Assembly (NCBI RefSeq): GCF_024347415.1
Contig: NZ_AP025476.1
Span: forward strand, 992,001 to 1,056,000
Length of the DNA stretch: 64,000 nucleotides
Direction of reading: 5' to 3'
Origin: Vibrio crassostreae
Lineage (GTDB): Bacteria; Pseudomonadota; Gammaproteobacteria; Enterobacterales; Vibrionaceae
Under the pieces are notes generated by a model that did no database searches, was not told the DNA's origin, and was given only the letters and a program-made list of their open reading frames with translations. A program made the position numbers and the translations under genes. Numbering within the stretch: the first letter of the stretch is position 1; each line of letters opens with the position of its first letter. This document shows, piece by piece, positions 38,088 through 47,036 of this stretch.

Positions 38088-39527
38088 ATGATGCGCCCAC
38101 AATCTAATCATCACCCGCTCTGGGTACAGTGGGCGCAGCAAAAACCACTTCAACCAGCGCTAGTGACTACTCACCGCACTTATACTTGGCAACAAGTGTT
38201 TGTGTTGGTTAGTGAGTACCAACAACAGCTATCTCATCAAGGCCTATCTGAAGGTGATGTACTGACGATTGTAGGTAAGAATCAATCTGAAGTGATCCCT
38301 GTTTACCTTGCCGCACTCAATTTAGGTGTGGTTTGTGCGTTTACGATGCCTCAGCCTAGTTTACGCCTGAAGCAAAAGCTCGATGCCTTATATCAAGCAG
38401 ATCAACAGAGCTACCTTTGGCTTTTGGACAATTATGGAATAGAGCAATCAGAGACTGCCGATTTGAATACTCAGTTGGTGACCTTGCCTTGCTTAAATGA
38501 AGTTAAGGTCGATGGTGATGACAATCGGCTCTCGACATCTCAAGACTCTAACTTCAATCCGAAAAATCTAGCGAGCATCGTATTCACTTCAGGTTCTACT
38601 GGAAACCCCAAAGCGGTCGCCCATACACTTGAGCAGCACTTATGTTCTGCGTCTGGGCTACTTGAGGTGTTTCGTTATCAACAAGGTAACACTTGGTTAC
38701 TGAGTTTACCTATGTACCATGTGTCAGGGTTGGCAATTGTTCATCGTTGGCTGGCTACGGGTGGCTGCATCAAAATAGGTTCTGGCCACCTTGAAACCGA
38801 TATAGAAGGTTGCAGTCATGCCTCATTGGTGGCTACTCAGTTACATCGATTGTTAAAGAGTAAGCAAGCACTTACTTTAACTCATGTACTTTTGGGTGGT
38901 AGCCATATTCCAGAGGCGCTTGGCCTTGAAGCTCAGCAAATGGGGATTGAGACTTGGCTTGGTTATGGCATGACGGAAGCAGCCTCTACGGTGACGGCAA
39001 AGCCTGTAGATGCGAGCAGCACTGCTGGTTTTGTGCTTAATCATCGTCAATTGAAAATTGAAAACCAACGTATCTATATTGGAGGCAATACCCTCGCTTC
39101 TGGTTATTACCATCAAGGTAAATTAACACCATTGGTGGACGAGCACGGCTGGTTTGATAGCAAGGATCTTGGGGAGTGGGTTGGTGAGCAAGTGTCGATT
39201 ATTGGCAGAGCCGACAATCAATTTATTTCTGGCGGTGAGAATATTCACTGTGAAGAAATTGAGCGTGCACTCAATCAGCTGCCCGAAGTTAAGCAAGCCT
39301 TTATTGTGCCCATAGAAGACAGCGAATTTGGTTTTAGACCAGTAGCTATTGTGGACTGTGATGAAGTTCTAACCAAAGAATGGTTTGCAGAGCAGCTACA
39401 AGGAAGCCTAGAGCGATTTAAGTTCCCAATTGAGTACTACCGCATGCCTCAGCAAGAACAGTTAGGTATTAAGGTATCGCGCGCGGGATTAGCGCAGTGG
39501 TTGTTGCAACACCGGCGCTCTAACTAA
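38088..39527 (+). CDS. menE: MenE, o-succinylbenzoate-CoA ligase
   Basis: A 479-residue ANL-family adenylating enzyme that activates o-succinylbenzoate with ATP and CoA. Core motifs: VFTSGSTGNPKAVAHT (P-loop-like A3), LGYGMTEAAS (A5), WFDSKDLGEW (A7) and FISGGENIHCEEIE (A8). The C-terminal Lys motif FKFPIEYYRMP ends the protein. It is the last gene of menFDHBCE. MenA, the prenyltransferase, is not in the window. Confidence 0.95.
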   Translation: MMRPQSNHHPLWVQWAQQKPLQPALVTTHRTYTWQQVFVLVSEYQQQLSHQGLSEGDVLTIVGKNQSEVIPVYLAALNLGVVCAFTMPQPSLRLKQKLDALYQADQQSYLWLLDNYGIEQSETADLNTQLVTLPCLNEVKVDGDDNRLSTSQDSNFNPKNLASIVFTSGSTGNPKAVAHTLEQHLCSASGLLEVFRYQQGNTWLLSLPMYHVSGLAIVHRWLATGGCIKIGSGHLETDIEGCSHASLVATQLHRLLKSKQALTLTHVLLGGSHIPEALGLEAQQMGIETWLGYGMTEAASTVTAKPVDASSTAGFVLNHRQLKIENQRIYIGGNTLASGYYHQGKLTPLVDEHGWFDSKDLGEWVGEQVSIIGRADNQFISGGENIHCEEIERALNQLPEVKQAFIVPIEDSEFGFRPVAIVDCDEVLTKEWFAEQLQGSLERFKFPIEYYRMPQQEQLGIKVSRAGLAQWLLQHRRSN

Positions 39528-39668
39528 TTGAGCCGGAGGTCTTTTTGTTCACTTGGCCTGCAGTTAGTTAATTTAGCAATTAGATAGTTCAAAACAGAAT
39601 TTATTATCTTTATAACCATCAATCATAATAAGCCATATAAATAACGGATTATAGAATAAGGTCTTATT

Positions 39669-39836
39669 ATGAAAATTGCCCTCATCATTGCGGTTTTGCT
39701 GCAGATAGGCCAAGCGGTTACTTCGTCAGGGTTGACTCGCTCGTTGGCTGAACTCACCGCATTTGTGTTGGTTGTGGTACTCGTTTTAATGAAAAGAGAG
39801 AGCAAGAAGAGTGATAAGCCCCTGTTTGATTCGTGA
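39669..39836 (+). CDS. Small membrane protein of unknown function
   Basis: A 55-residue ORF with an AAGG ribosome site about eight bases before the ATG. It has two hydrophobic segments, residues 2-16 and about 30-41, and ends in a charged tail (MKRESKKSDKPLFDS), so it is probably an inner-membrane miniprotein with its basic tail in the cytoplasm. It lies alone between menE and the convergent YeiH-like gene and has its own downstream terminator. I do not recognise a family. Confidence 0.6.
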   Translation: MKIALIIAVLLQIGQAVTSSGLTRSLAELTAFVLVVVLVLMKRESKKSDKPLFDS

Positions 39837-39871
39837 TTGTTGCAACAAAGAATATATTTACCACAAACGAT

Positions 39872-39908
39872 AAAGGCAAAGCCCATTTGAGCTTTGCCTT
39901 TTTGTTTT
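39872..39908 (+). terminator. Terminator after the small membrane protein gene
   Basis: AAAGGCAAAGC (39872-39882) pairs perfectly with GCTTTGCCTTT (39891-39901), followed by TTGTTTT. The symmetric stem may also serve the convergent gene. Confidence 0.88.
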
Positions 39909-39969
39909 GTTATTCGCTAATCTGAGTGTTTAGGTAATCGAGCAACTATCTAGAGCGTTCGTTTGCGGT

Positions 39970-40890
39970 CTAGGCGAGAGTTAACCACGCCAATGAGCCT
40001 GTCGAGATCATGACCCACATTGTAATACCAAACATCAATGGTTTCGGTCCTGCTGCTTTTAACTTCTCAACTGAAATACCACAGCCAATTAAGAACAAAC
40101 ACACTACAAGTGCTCGCTTAGACACATCAAAGATTCCTTGATAAACCATCTCAAATTGTGGCAGTAAGTCACTAACCGCGATAGCAGCGCAATAGAAGAA
40201 AATGAAGTAGGGAACCGTAATCTTCTTTTGGTCGTTCTTGAAGATCATCGCACTGATTAAAGCGATTGGGATGATCCAAAGTGCCCGAGCGAGCTTCAAT
40301 GTGGTCGCTGTCGTCAGTGCTTCTTCGCCATACGCTGAAGCTGCGCCGACAACTGAAGACGTATCGTGAATCGCAATAGCTGCCCAAGTACCAAATGTTT
40401 GTTGGCTGAGTTCAAGCGCGTGACCAATCATAGGGAATAAGAATAGAGCGACCGAGTTCAACACGAATACAGTGGCCAACGCCAAACCAATCTGTTCATC
40501 GTCTGCTTTGATCGCGGGTGCCACTGCTGCTATCGCGCTACCACCACAAATCGCGGTACCAGAAGAGATAAGGTAGCCCGTTGTGCGGTCTAGCCCCATT
40601 CTCTTAGCCAAGAACCAACCAATGACTAATGTACCGATAATCGTCGTTACAATGAGACCAATACCATCGCCTGTTACCGCTAATGCTTTTTCAAACTGAA
40701 TGCCAAAACCCAAGCCAACAATCGAGTAAGCTAGTAGCTTTTTGGTGAGTTTGCCGACTTCCAAGTGTTCAGGGACTAAACCTAAACTAGCAAGCAGGAA
40801 ACCGATAACCAGGGCTGTCGGTGAGCTGACCCAAGGCGTTAAGCAAAACAGCGCAGCAAGATAAAACGGAACGGACTTTTTTAGGTTCAT
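39970..40890 (-). CDS. YeiH-family putative sulfate exporter (UPF0324)
   Basis: A 306-residue integral membrane protein with about ten hydrophobic segments. The stretch [19 protein letters not shown] (about residues 108-126) and [17 protein letters not shown] (about 172-188) are hallmarks of the UPF0324/YeiH family. The family is called putative sulfate exporter in databases but its substrate is not proven here. It is a lone gene, convergent to the small membrane protein gene. Confidence 0.88.
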   Translation of the reverse strand: MNLKKSVPFYLAALFCLTPWVSSPTALVIGFLLASLGLVPEHLEVGKLTKKLLAYSIVGLGFGIQFEKALAVTGDGIGLIVTTIIGTLVIGWFLAKRMGLDRTTGYLISSGTAICGGSAIAAVAPAIKADDEQIGLALATVFVLNSVALFLFPMIGHALELSQQTFGTWAAIAIHDTSSVVGAASAYGEEALTTATTLKLARALWIIPIALISAMIFKNDQKKITVPYFIFFYCAAIAVSDLLPQFEMVYQGIFDVSKRALVVCLFLIGCGISVEKLKAAGPKPLMFGITMWVMISTGSLAWLTLA

Positions 40891-40983
40891 TGTATTTAGA
40901 GTCTTGTTTTGTAGTGATGTTATTGTAATGAGACCACTATACGTTCAATAAAATGATAAGTAAGTCTAAATGAATTGAACAAA

Positions 40984-41002
40984 CGTTAAGGAAAACTTAA
41001 CG
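40984..41002 (-). terminator. Probable terminator after the MFS-acyltransferase gene
   Basis: CGTTAAG and CTTAACG form a 7-bp stem around a five-base loop. Read leftward it runs into a T-rich stretch (GTTTGTT), matching termination of the minus-strand transcript. Confidence 0.65.
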
Positions 41003-41036
41003 CTTGTTCAGCTGATATGAATAAAGGGCTGGTTAG

Positions 41037-42911
41037 CTAGCGTAGAGATCCGCGAAGATTGGACACCGACAGTCGAAGAGTTTCACAAGAGGCTTCTTTA
41101 GGTGCAATAGGTTCGCCAGCTTCTATCTCTAATTTGGTCCAGAAGCGAGTGGGTAGCCCTTTGCAGGCACGGCCTTTGTAACGACTAAAGTAGCTTCCCC
41201 ATAATCCTTTTAGAGCCATAGGGATCACAGGGACAGGGGAGCGTTTGATAATTAGCTCCATACCACGCATGAACTCAGCCACTTCGCCATCAGAGGTTAG
41301 CTTTCCTTCTGGGAAAATACACACGATGTGGCCTTCATGCAGGGCTCGCTCTACTTCTTTAAAAGCGTTTCGTATCGAACTGCGGTTGGTTGCTGAGATT
41401 GGAATCACCCCAGCTCTTTTCAAGAAACGTCGAATCGGCGGTAACTTGGTGTATTCCTCTTCCATCACGAAACGGATAAGACGAGGGCAAACCGCACTCA
41501 GCAGCAGTGCATCCATATAACTTACATGATTGCAGACAATTAACGCACCGCCTTTTTCTGGCAGGTGATGTAAGTTTTTATGCCTGACTCGGTACATGGT
41601 GTGAGTGACCACCCACGTAAAGAAGCGGAAAGCGTAGATAGGAACCTGATAAAACAGGTACAGCATCACCAAAGTGTTGCCCAACGCGAGCAACACAAAC
41701 AGCTGTGGAATTGAAAGCTCTAGAACACTGAGGCAAACAATACCTAAAACCGCACTTCCCACCATGAACAGTGAGTTATAAATATTGAGCCCGGCAATCA
41801 CTTGGGCACGCTCATCTGGCTTGGCACGTAGCTGCATCAGTGAATACAGAGGAACAATAAAGATACCGCCAGAGATCCCCAACAGCAGAAGGTAAGCAAA
41901 TAGCGGCCACAGCTCTGAATAGGTTACGAATTGGTGGAAAGAGCTAAAGTTGGGTAAAGACTCCGGGATGGATATCGCCATCAAAAGACCGAAGATCGAG
42001 ATACCTAAGCTGCCCATTGGCACGATGCCGATTTCAATACGGTGATTAGATAACTTATCGCAAGCTAAAGAGCCGATCGCGATGCCTACTGAGAACAGTG
42101 CCAGTAAAAAGGCGACTGAGCTTTCAGTACCGTTTAGATGCAGTTTGGTGAAGTTGGGAAACTGAGTTAGGTAAGCTGCCCCAAGGAACCAGAACCAGCT
42201 TATAGACATTAGAGCTTGAAAGGTTGGGCGGTCTTTTTTGGCAATCGCCAGTGTTGCACGGGTGAGCTTTACAGGTTGCCACTTCACTTTCAGGTCTGGT
42301 GCATTACTTGGCGCTTGTGGAATAAAGCAGCTTGATACATAGCCAAGCACGGCGAACGAAACAATACACACTGCGGCAATGAGCTTTGCGCTTTCTTCAG
42401 ATGCAATGATGCCTGCGCCTAGAGTACCGATCAGGATCGCTAAGAATGTACCTGTTTCGACGAGAGCATTACCAGATACCAGTTCTTTTGTTTCTAACTG
42501 TTGTGGAAGCAGGGCGTATTTCACTGGGCCAAAGAAAGCACTCTGCGTTCCCATAAGGAACAGAAGCAGAAGTAATATTCCGTAGCTTTCATAGATAAAT
42601 CCGATCGCACCCAGTGACATGATCACCACTTCAAGGAGCTTAACTTTACGGATAAACCACGATTTTTCGTATTTATCAGCCAGTACACCGGCTAAAGCTG
42701 AGAATAGGAAGAAGGGCAGAATAAACAGGCCAGCGGCCAAATTAATGAATAGATTGCTAGAAATAGGCAGCGTGTCTACGCTTGCGAAAGCAACAAACAG
42801 TAACAGGACATTTTTGAATATGTTGTCGTTAAAGGCTCCTAGAAATTGGGTAATAAAGTAGGGTAGGAACCTTTTTTGCGTTAACAGCGAAGATTGGCTG
42901 CTGTTGTTCAT
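41037..42911 (-). CDS. Fusion of MFS lysophospholipid transporter and PlsC-type acyltransferase
   Basis: A 624-residue two-domain protein. Residues 1 to about 410 form an LplT-like MFS transporter with about twelve membrane segments; residues about 430-624 form a PlsC acyltransferase with the catalytic HX4D motif His462-Asp467 (NHVSYMDA) and FPEGKLTSDG. This joins lysophospholipid flipping and re-acylation in one chain, as E. coli does with separate LplT and Aas proteins; it lacks the acyl-ACP synthetase domain of Aas. The TetR gene directly upstream (17 bp) is in the same operon and probably controls it. Confidence 0.9.
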   Translation of the reverse strand: MNNSSQSSLLTQKRFLPYFITQFLGAFNDNIFKNVLLLFVAFASVDTLPISSNLFINLAAGLFILPFFLFSALAGVLADKYEKSWFIRKVKLLEVVIMSLGAIGFIYESYGILLLLLFLMGTQSAFFGPVKYALLPQQLETKELVSGNALVETGTFLAILIGTLGAGIIASEESAKLIAAVCIVSFAVLGYVSSCFIPQAPSNAPDLKVKWQPVKLTRATLAIAKKDRPTFQALMSISWFWFLGAAYLTQFPNFTKLHLNGTESSVAFLLALFSVGIAIGSLACDKLSNHRIEIGIVPMGSLGISIFGLLMAISIPESLPNFSSFHQFVTYSELWPLFAYLLLLGISGGIFIVPLYSLMQLRAKPDERAQVIAGLNIYNSLFMVGSAVLGIVCLSVLELSIPQLFVLLALGNTLVMLYLFYQVPIYAFRFFTWVVTHTMYRVRHKNLHHLPEKGGALIVCNHVSYMDALLLSAVCPRLIRFVMEEEYTKLPPIRRFLKRAGVIPISATNRSSIRNAFKEVERALHEGHIVCIFPEGKLTSDGEVAEFMRGMELIIKRSPVPVIPMALKGLWGSYFSRYKGRACKGLPTRFWTKLEIEAGEPIAPKEASCETLRLSVSNLRGSLR

Positions 42912-42928
42912 TGTCTTTCCTTGGATGA

Positions 42929-43519
42929 TTACCAGTTGGTTAAGTAGTTTGAGACTAGGTTATTGATCAACTCTTTACCATCGATTGGCTCAGCGGCGAA
43001 AAATTTATCATCAACGCTGAGTAGAGTAATTCCATGTACTCCAGACCATAATACACGGCTAGCTTTAACGACTTCGCTTTTAGTATGTTCAGGGGCAATA
43101 GCTATTAATAGTTGCTCTAGCATACCTGTCATTCTATCGATGCGGTTTGATTGCCATTCAGGAAGGTTTTCACCGTTCATGTTGTGCTCAAAGATAAGCT
43201 GCCAACGGTGAGGGTGTTTTTGTGCAAAATCGTGGTAACAGTATGCAAGGTTGAATAGAGCTTGTTGAGGGTTGCTCGATTGTTCAACCGCTGCAGCAGA
43301 TTCTGACGCCAGTTCATCTAATGTTTGAGCGACCACATGTAATAGCAATAGGTTGTAGTTACCAAATACATTCACCAAGGTACTTGGAACGTAACCAATC
43401 ATATTGGCGATTTTACGTAGACTTAACTCGTGATAAGAGTGCTCTTCTAAGAAGTCGGTCACCGTTTTTAAGGTTAATTGCACTAATTGCTCGCGAGTAT
43501 GATCGTTTCGTCTTGCCAT
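42929..43519 (-). CDS. TetR-family transcriptional regulator with WHG-type ligand domain
   Basis: A 196-residue repressor-type protein. The N-terminal helix-turn-helix reads SYHELSLRKIANMIGYVPSTLVNVFGN (about residues 28-54); the C-terminal half has the SGVHGITLLSV segment of the WHG domain. It heads an operon with the MFS-acyltransferase gene. A dyad TGAAC-ATC-GTTCA lies 18 bp upstream of its start and is a likely autoregulatory operator. A membrane-lipid signal as ligand is only an inference from its partner gene. Confidence 0.9.
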   Translation of the reverse strand: MARRNDHTREQLVQLTLKTVTDFLEEHSYHELSLRKIANMIGYVPSTLVNVFGNYNLLLLHVVAQTLDELASESAAAVEQSSNPQQALFNLAYCYHDFAQKHPHRWQLIFEHNMNGENLPEWQSNRIDRMTGMLEQLLIAIAPEHTKSEVVKASRVLWSGVHGITLLSVDDKFFAAEPIDGKELINNLVSNYLTNW

Positions 43520-43536
43520 GGGTACTTTCTATTAAA

Positions 43537-43549
43537 TGAACATCGTTCA
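43537..43549. promoter_or_regulatory. Probable operator of the TetR regulator
   Basis: TGAACATCGTTCA is a perfect 5+3+5 dyad, extended to near-symmetry by flanking A/T bases. It lies directly upstream of the tetR-type gene. Confidence 0.55.
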
Positions 43550-43716
43550 ATATTTTAATGCTGCCCCAGAGTGCCGTCAATCCCTTCGCTAGTTTAGTAA
43601 TCAATTAATAGCCGCAATATTATGATACATGTGTAAAGGCCGTGAATATTTCATTGTTCTTTGTTAACGAGTATGATTAAGGTGTCGAAAGATAAAGAAC
43701 CCTATAAAGGATAATA

Positions 43717-44625
43717 ATGAAACGATTTTTCTCACTAGTCGCGATCCTGTTGGTAACAGTCGCGGTGACGCCAATCGCGGAAGCGAAAAAGTTTGGTGGT
43801 GGTAAGTCATTTGGCAAAAGCTTTAAAACGGCTCCAGCACCAAAACAACAAAACACGAATTCGATCCGACAAGATCAAACGGGTAAGAACACAGCAGCTA
43901 ACTCTAGCAAGAAAGGCCTTATGGGCGGTCTACTAGGTGGTTTACTTGCTGGTGGTCTTTTAGCAGCATTCTTTGGTGGCGCATTTGAAGGTATCCAGTT
44001 TATGGATATTCTTATCATGGGTCTGATTGCGTTCCTAGCGTTTAAATTCCTACGTGGAATGTTGGGTGCGAAGCAGGGCTCAATGAATCAGCAGAATGCA
44101 CGTGGCCAACAGCCAGCATTCGGCGGAATGGGTCAGAACAAGTTTGAACAACCTAAGCAGCAACCAAACGTTCATAACTTCGAACAAGCACAGCCTCAAT
44201 CACAAGGCGCTGCTGGTGGTTTCGGTTTTGGTGCACAAAGCGATGTTCCACATAACTACCCACCAGGCTTTGATCAAGCGGCATTCATCAATGGCTCTCG
44301 TGAGCACTACCGTACACTGCAAGGTGCATGGAACCACAACGAGCTAAACACGATTGAAGAGTACGTGTCTCCAAGCCTATTTGAAGATCTAAAAGCTGAG
44401 CGTAATAAGCTAGACGGTGATCAGCACACAGACGTAATGTACGTTGATGCTGAAATCGTTCGCGCAGATCATGATGGTAGCAAAGCGCAGCTAAGCCTTC
44501 AGTTTAGCGGTCGCTACCGTGATACAGCGGACGGCATTGAAGAAGATATCACTGATATCTGGCACTTAGAGCGTGATTTAACGACTCAAAATGCACCGTG
44601 GTTAATTGTTGGTATTCAAGGTTAA
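43717..44625 (+). CDS. Tim44-like domain protein, membrane-associated
   Basis: A 302-residue protein. An N-terminal signal or anchor (about residues 4-23) is followed by a Gly/Lys/Gln-rich segment (KKFGGGKSFGKSFK), a Gly-rich hydrophobic stretch (about 67-112, GLLGGLLAGGLLAAFFGGAF), a Gln/Gly-rich linker and a C-terminal Tim44-like domain (about 190-302, ending RDLTTQNAPWLIVGIQG). Bacterial members are membrane proteins of unknown role. GGATAATA precedes the ATG. A terminator follows. Confidence 0.85.
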   Translation: MKRFFSLVAILLVTVAVTPIAEAKKFGGGKSFGKSFKTAPAPKQQNTNSIRQDQTGKNTAANSSKKGLMGGLLGGLLAGGLLAAFFGGAFEGIQFMDILIMGLIAFLAFKFLRGMLGAKQGSMNQQNARGQQPAFGGMGQNKFEQPKQQPNVHNFEQAQPQSQGAAGGFGFGAQSDVPHNYPPGFDQAAFINGSREHYRTLQGAWNHNELNTIEEYVSPSLFEDLKAERNKLDGDQHTDVMYVDAEIVRADHDGSKAQLSLQFSGRYRDTADGIEEDITDIWHLERDLTTQNAPWLIVGIQG

Positions 44626-44675
44626 TCTCGATAGTTAACTAAAAATGAGTTAACTTGACATTACTTTGATTATTG

Positions 44676-44710
44676 AAAGCCCTTACGGAGAAATCTGTAG
44701 GGGCTTTTTT
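44676..44710 (+). terminator. Terminator after the Tim44-like gene
   Basis: AAAGCCC pairs with GGGGCTTT across a mismatched upper stem, followed by six T. It lies about 50 bp after the stop codon. Confidence 0.8.
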
Positions 44711-44929
44711 GTGTCCGGTTGTTTGGAACTGTAAATTCTAAGAAGGGCGTTTGCCTTCGGCTTACAGAAGATGCAGTTCTTTAGATATTCGCGTTGCTAG
44801 AAAACAGTACCATCACGACAATTATTTAGAGTGATACTTTGTGCTAACAGTGAGTTAGGCTGAACGCAAGTTACTCATTTTACTTAGATATTCAATCGAG
44901 GCTATCTAACCAAGATAGAGGTATTAATC
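44711..44929. other. Non-coding gap before the small Cys-rich ORF
   Basis: No gene is supported. A short CTATCT/AGATAG hairpin lies at its right end, directly in front of the ribosome site of the next small ORF. Confidence 0.5.
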
Positions 44930-45079
44930 GTGACGACTGAGTTTTTCGAGCCGATACTAGAACCTGAAACATCACTACAGCAGAAACAACAAATAGCGGA
45001 CGAGTGTGAGGAGCATGTATCTACAAACTGCTTAGGTTGCGCTGCTTACTTGGTATGTGGACGCCACATGGAAGCCTGA
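44930..45079 (+). CDS. Small Cys-rich protein of unknown function
   Basis: A 49-residue ORF starting at GTG with AGAGG nine bases upstream. It is acidic at the N-terminus and has four cysteines and two histidines in the second half, in the pattern C..H...CxxC.....C..H (CEEH, then CLGCAAYLVCGRH). That pattern could bind zinc or an iron-sulfur cluster. It has no signal peptide. The ribosome site and ordered Cys/His pattern support a real gene, but I cannot name a family. Confidence 0.45.
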   Translation: MTTEFFEPILEPETSLQQKQQIADECEEHVSTNCLGCAAYLVCGRHMEA

Positions 45080-45159
45080 AGAGACTGAGCGCTCAATGAT
45101 CTTTAAGAGATTCAATCTTGTTGTGAGATCTACGGATAGAAGTTTGAAGCGTTGAACTT

Positions 45160-45186
45160 AGACAGAAGCGGTTTCAACTTCTGTCT
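45160..45186. repeat. 9-bp hairpin downstream of the small ORF
   Basis: AGACAGAAG (45160-45168) pairs with CTTCTGTCT (45178-45186). Neither side has a T tract. It could mark the 3' end of the small ORF transcript. Confidence 0.45.
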
Positions 45187-45223
45187 TGATAAAACAGGGT
45201 TTTTCAATAACGCGTTCAGAAAC

Positions 45224-45254
45224 GAAAAAAGCCAACTCAATGAGTTGGCTTTTC
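45224..45254 (-). terminator. Terminator of the tRNA-Tyr operon
   Basis: GCCAACTCA pairs with TGAGTTGGC; read leftward the stem is followed by TTTTTTCG. It lies 20-50 bp after the last tRNA gene. Confidence 0.92.
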
Positions 45255-45276
45255 GATTTTCCAATTAAGGAGAATA

Positions 45277-45361
<85 letters not shown>

Positions 45362-45463
45362 AGGGTGTGTCTTACTCTTCACAAAGTAAGCCTAAATTGA
45401 TGTTTTCCCATAAGCCCATCAATCAGGTTGTTCTCTTAACTCTTAAAAGAGGTAAGAAGAATA

Positions 45464-45548
<85 letters not shown>

Positions 45549-45650
45549 AGGGTGTGTCTTACTCTTCACAAAGTAAGCCTAAATTGATGTTTTCCCATAA
45601 GCCCATCAACTAGGTTGTTCTCTTAACTCTCAAAGGAGGTAAGAAGAATA

Positions 45651-45735
<85 letters not shown>

Positions 45736-45837
45736 AGGGTGTGTCTTACTCTTCACAAAGTAAGCCTAAATTGATGTTTTCCCATAAGCCCATCAACTAG
45801 GTTGTTCTCTTAACTCTCAAAGGAGGTAAGAAGAATA

Positions 45838-45922
<85 letters not shown>

Positions 45923-46024
45923 AGGGTGTGTCTTACTCTTCACAAAGTAAGCCTAAATTGATGTTTTCCCATAAGCCCATCAACTAGGTTGTTCTCTTAA
46001 CTCTCAAAGGAGGTAAGAAGAATA

Positions 46025-46109
<85 letters not shown>

Positions 46110-46212
46110 AGGGTGTGTCTTACTCTTCACAAAGTAAGCCTAAATTGATGTTTTCCCATAAGCCCATCAATCAGGTTGTTCTCTTAACTCTTAAAAGAGG
46201 TAAGAAGAAATA

Positions 46213-46297
<85 letters not shown>

Positions 46298-46400
46298 AGG
46301 GTGTGTCTTACTTTTCACAAAGTAAGCCTAAATTGATGTTTTCCCATAAGCCCATCAATCAGGTTGTTCTCTTAACTCTTAAAAGAGGTAAGAAGAAATA

Positions 46401-46485
<85 letters not shown>

Positions 46486-46561
46486 AGGGTGATTTTTCCT
46501 AACTCATAATGGATAGGCTAAAGAGATGTTTTTCCCAACGCATCTCTCAAGTGCGGAGCGC

Positions 46562-46589
46562 ATCATAGCAAACACGCTAAACCTGTAAA
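46562..46589 (-). promoter_or_regulatory. Sigma-70 promoter of the tRNA-Tyr operon
   Basis: Read leftward: TTTACA (46589-46584), a 16-bp spacer and TATGAT (46567-46562), followed by the GC-rich discriminator GCGCTCCGC typical of growth-rate-controlled stable RNA promoters. It starts about 75 bp upstream of the first tRNA. Confidence 0.85.
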
Positions 46590-46851
46590 GGGTTTTTCTT
46601 ATGGTTTTGTGTTAAATGCTGCCTTTTTGGGCAAAGATGGCGAAAAGTACGCATATTGCTCGTGAAGTGAACATCTGTACTAAGGTTTACGTACTGATAG
46701 ATAACACCTTGAGGTAATTGGCTTTCTGTATTCTATTCATTGTGTCTAGAACGTGATGAAACGTAAATGGAATTTAATCTAGATTTACACTTCTTGACGT
46801 TACAGCATTCATCAGTTGATAGAATACGGTTAATTTCATTTATAGATAATA
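46590..46851. other. Non-coding stretch between the tRNA promoter and the inverted-repeat element
   Basis: No supported ORF. It is AT-rich and I see no convincing promoter for the downstream efflux operon in it, although TTGACG at 46794 could be a -35 element with a poorly spaced -10. Confidence 0.5.
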
Positions 46852-47012
46852 ATACCAATCGTAGTAAGTAACTTGTCATTCTAGCTTGTTAAAATGCTCG
46901 ATAACTGCGTTAGAATTTTTGATTGTAGGATAACTACTTATCTAAAATGCTGCCTTGTTCTCAAGCCTTTTCCCTACGCTATTTTTGACCACTGACTCAC
47001 TGTGATTGGTAT
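46852..47012 (+). repeat. Miniature inverted-repeat element, copy 1
   Basis: A 161-bp non-coding element with terminal inverted repeats ATACCAATC...GATTGGTAT, extending with mismatches to about 20 bp. A second copy, inverted and about 85% identical by eye, lies at 56136-56297. It has no ORF. The size and the ends fit a MITE-like, non-autonomous element; such repeats are common in Vibrio genomes. Its right end is 24 bp from the efflux operon start codon. Confidence 0.85.
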
Positions 47013-47036
47013 AAACCTTACTTGCAGACCATTATT

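Noticed and set aside
46741..46851. TTGACG at 46794 with TAGAAT at 46820 as an efflux-operon promoter
   Set aside because: The 20-bp spacer is too long, and the alternative -10 at 17 bp matches poorly.
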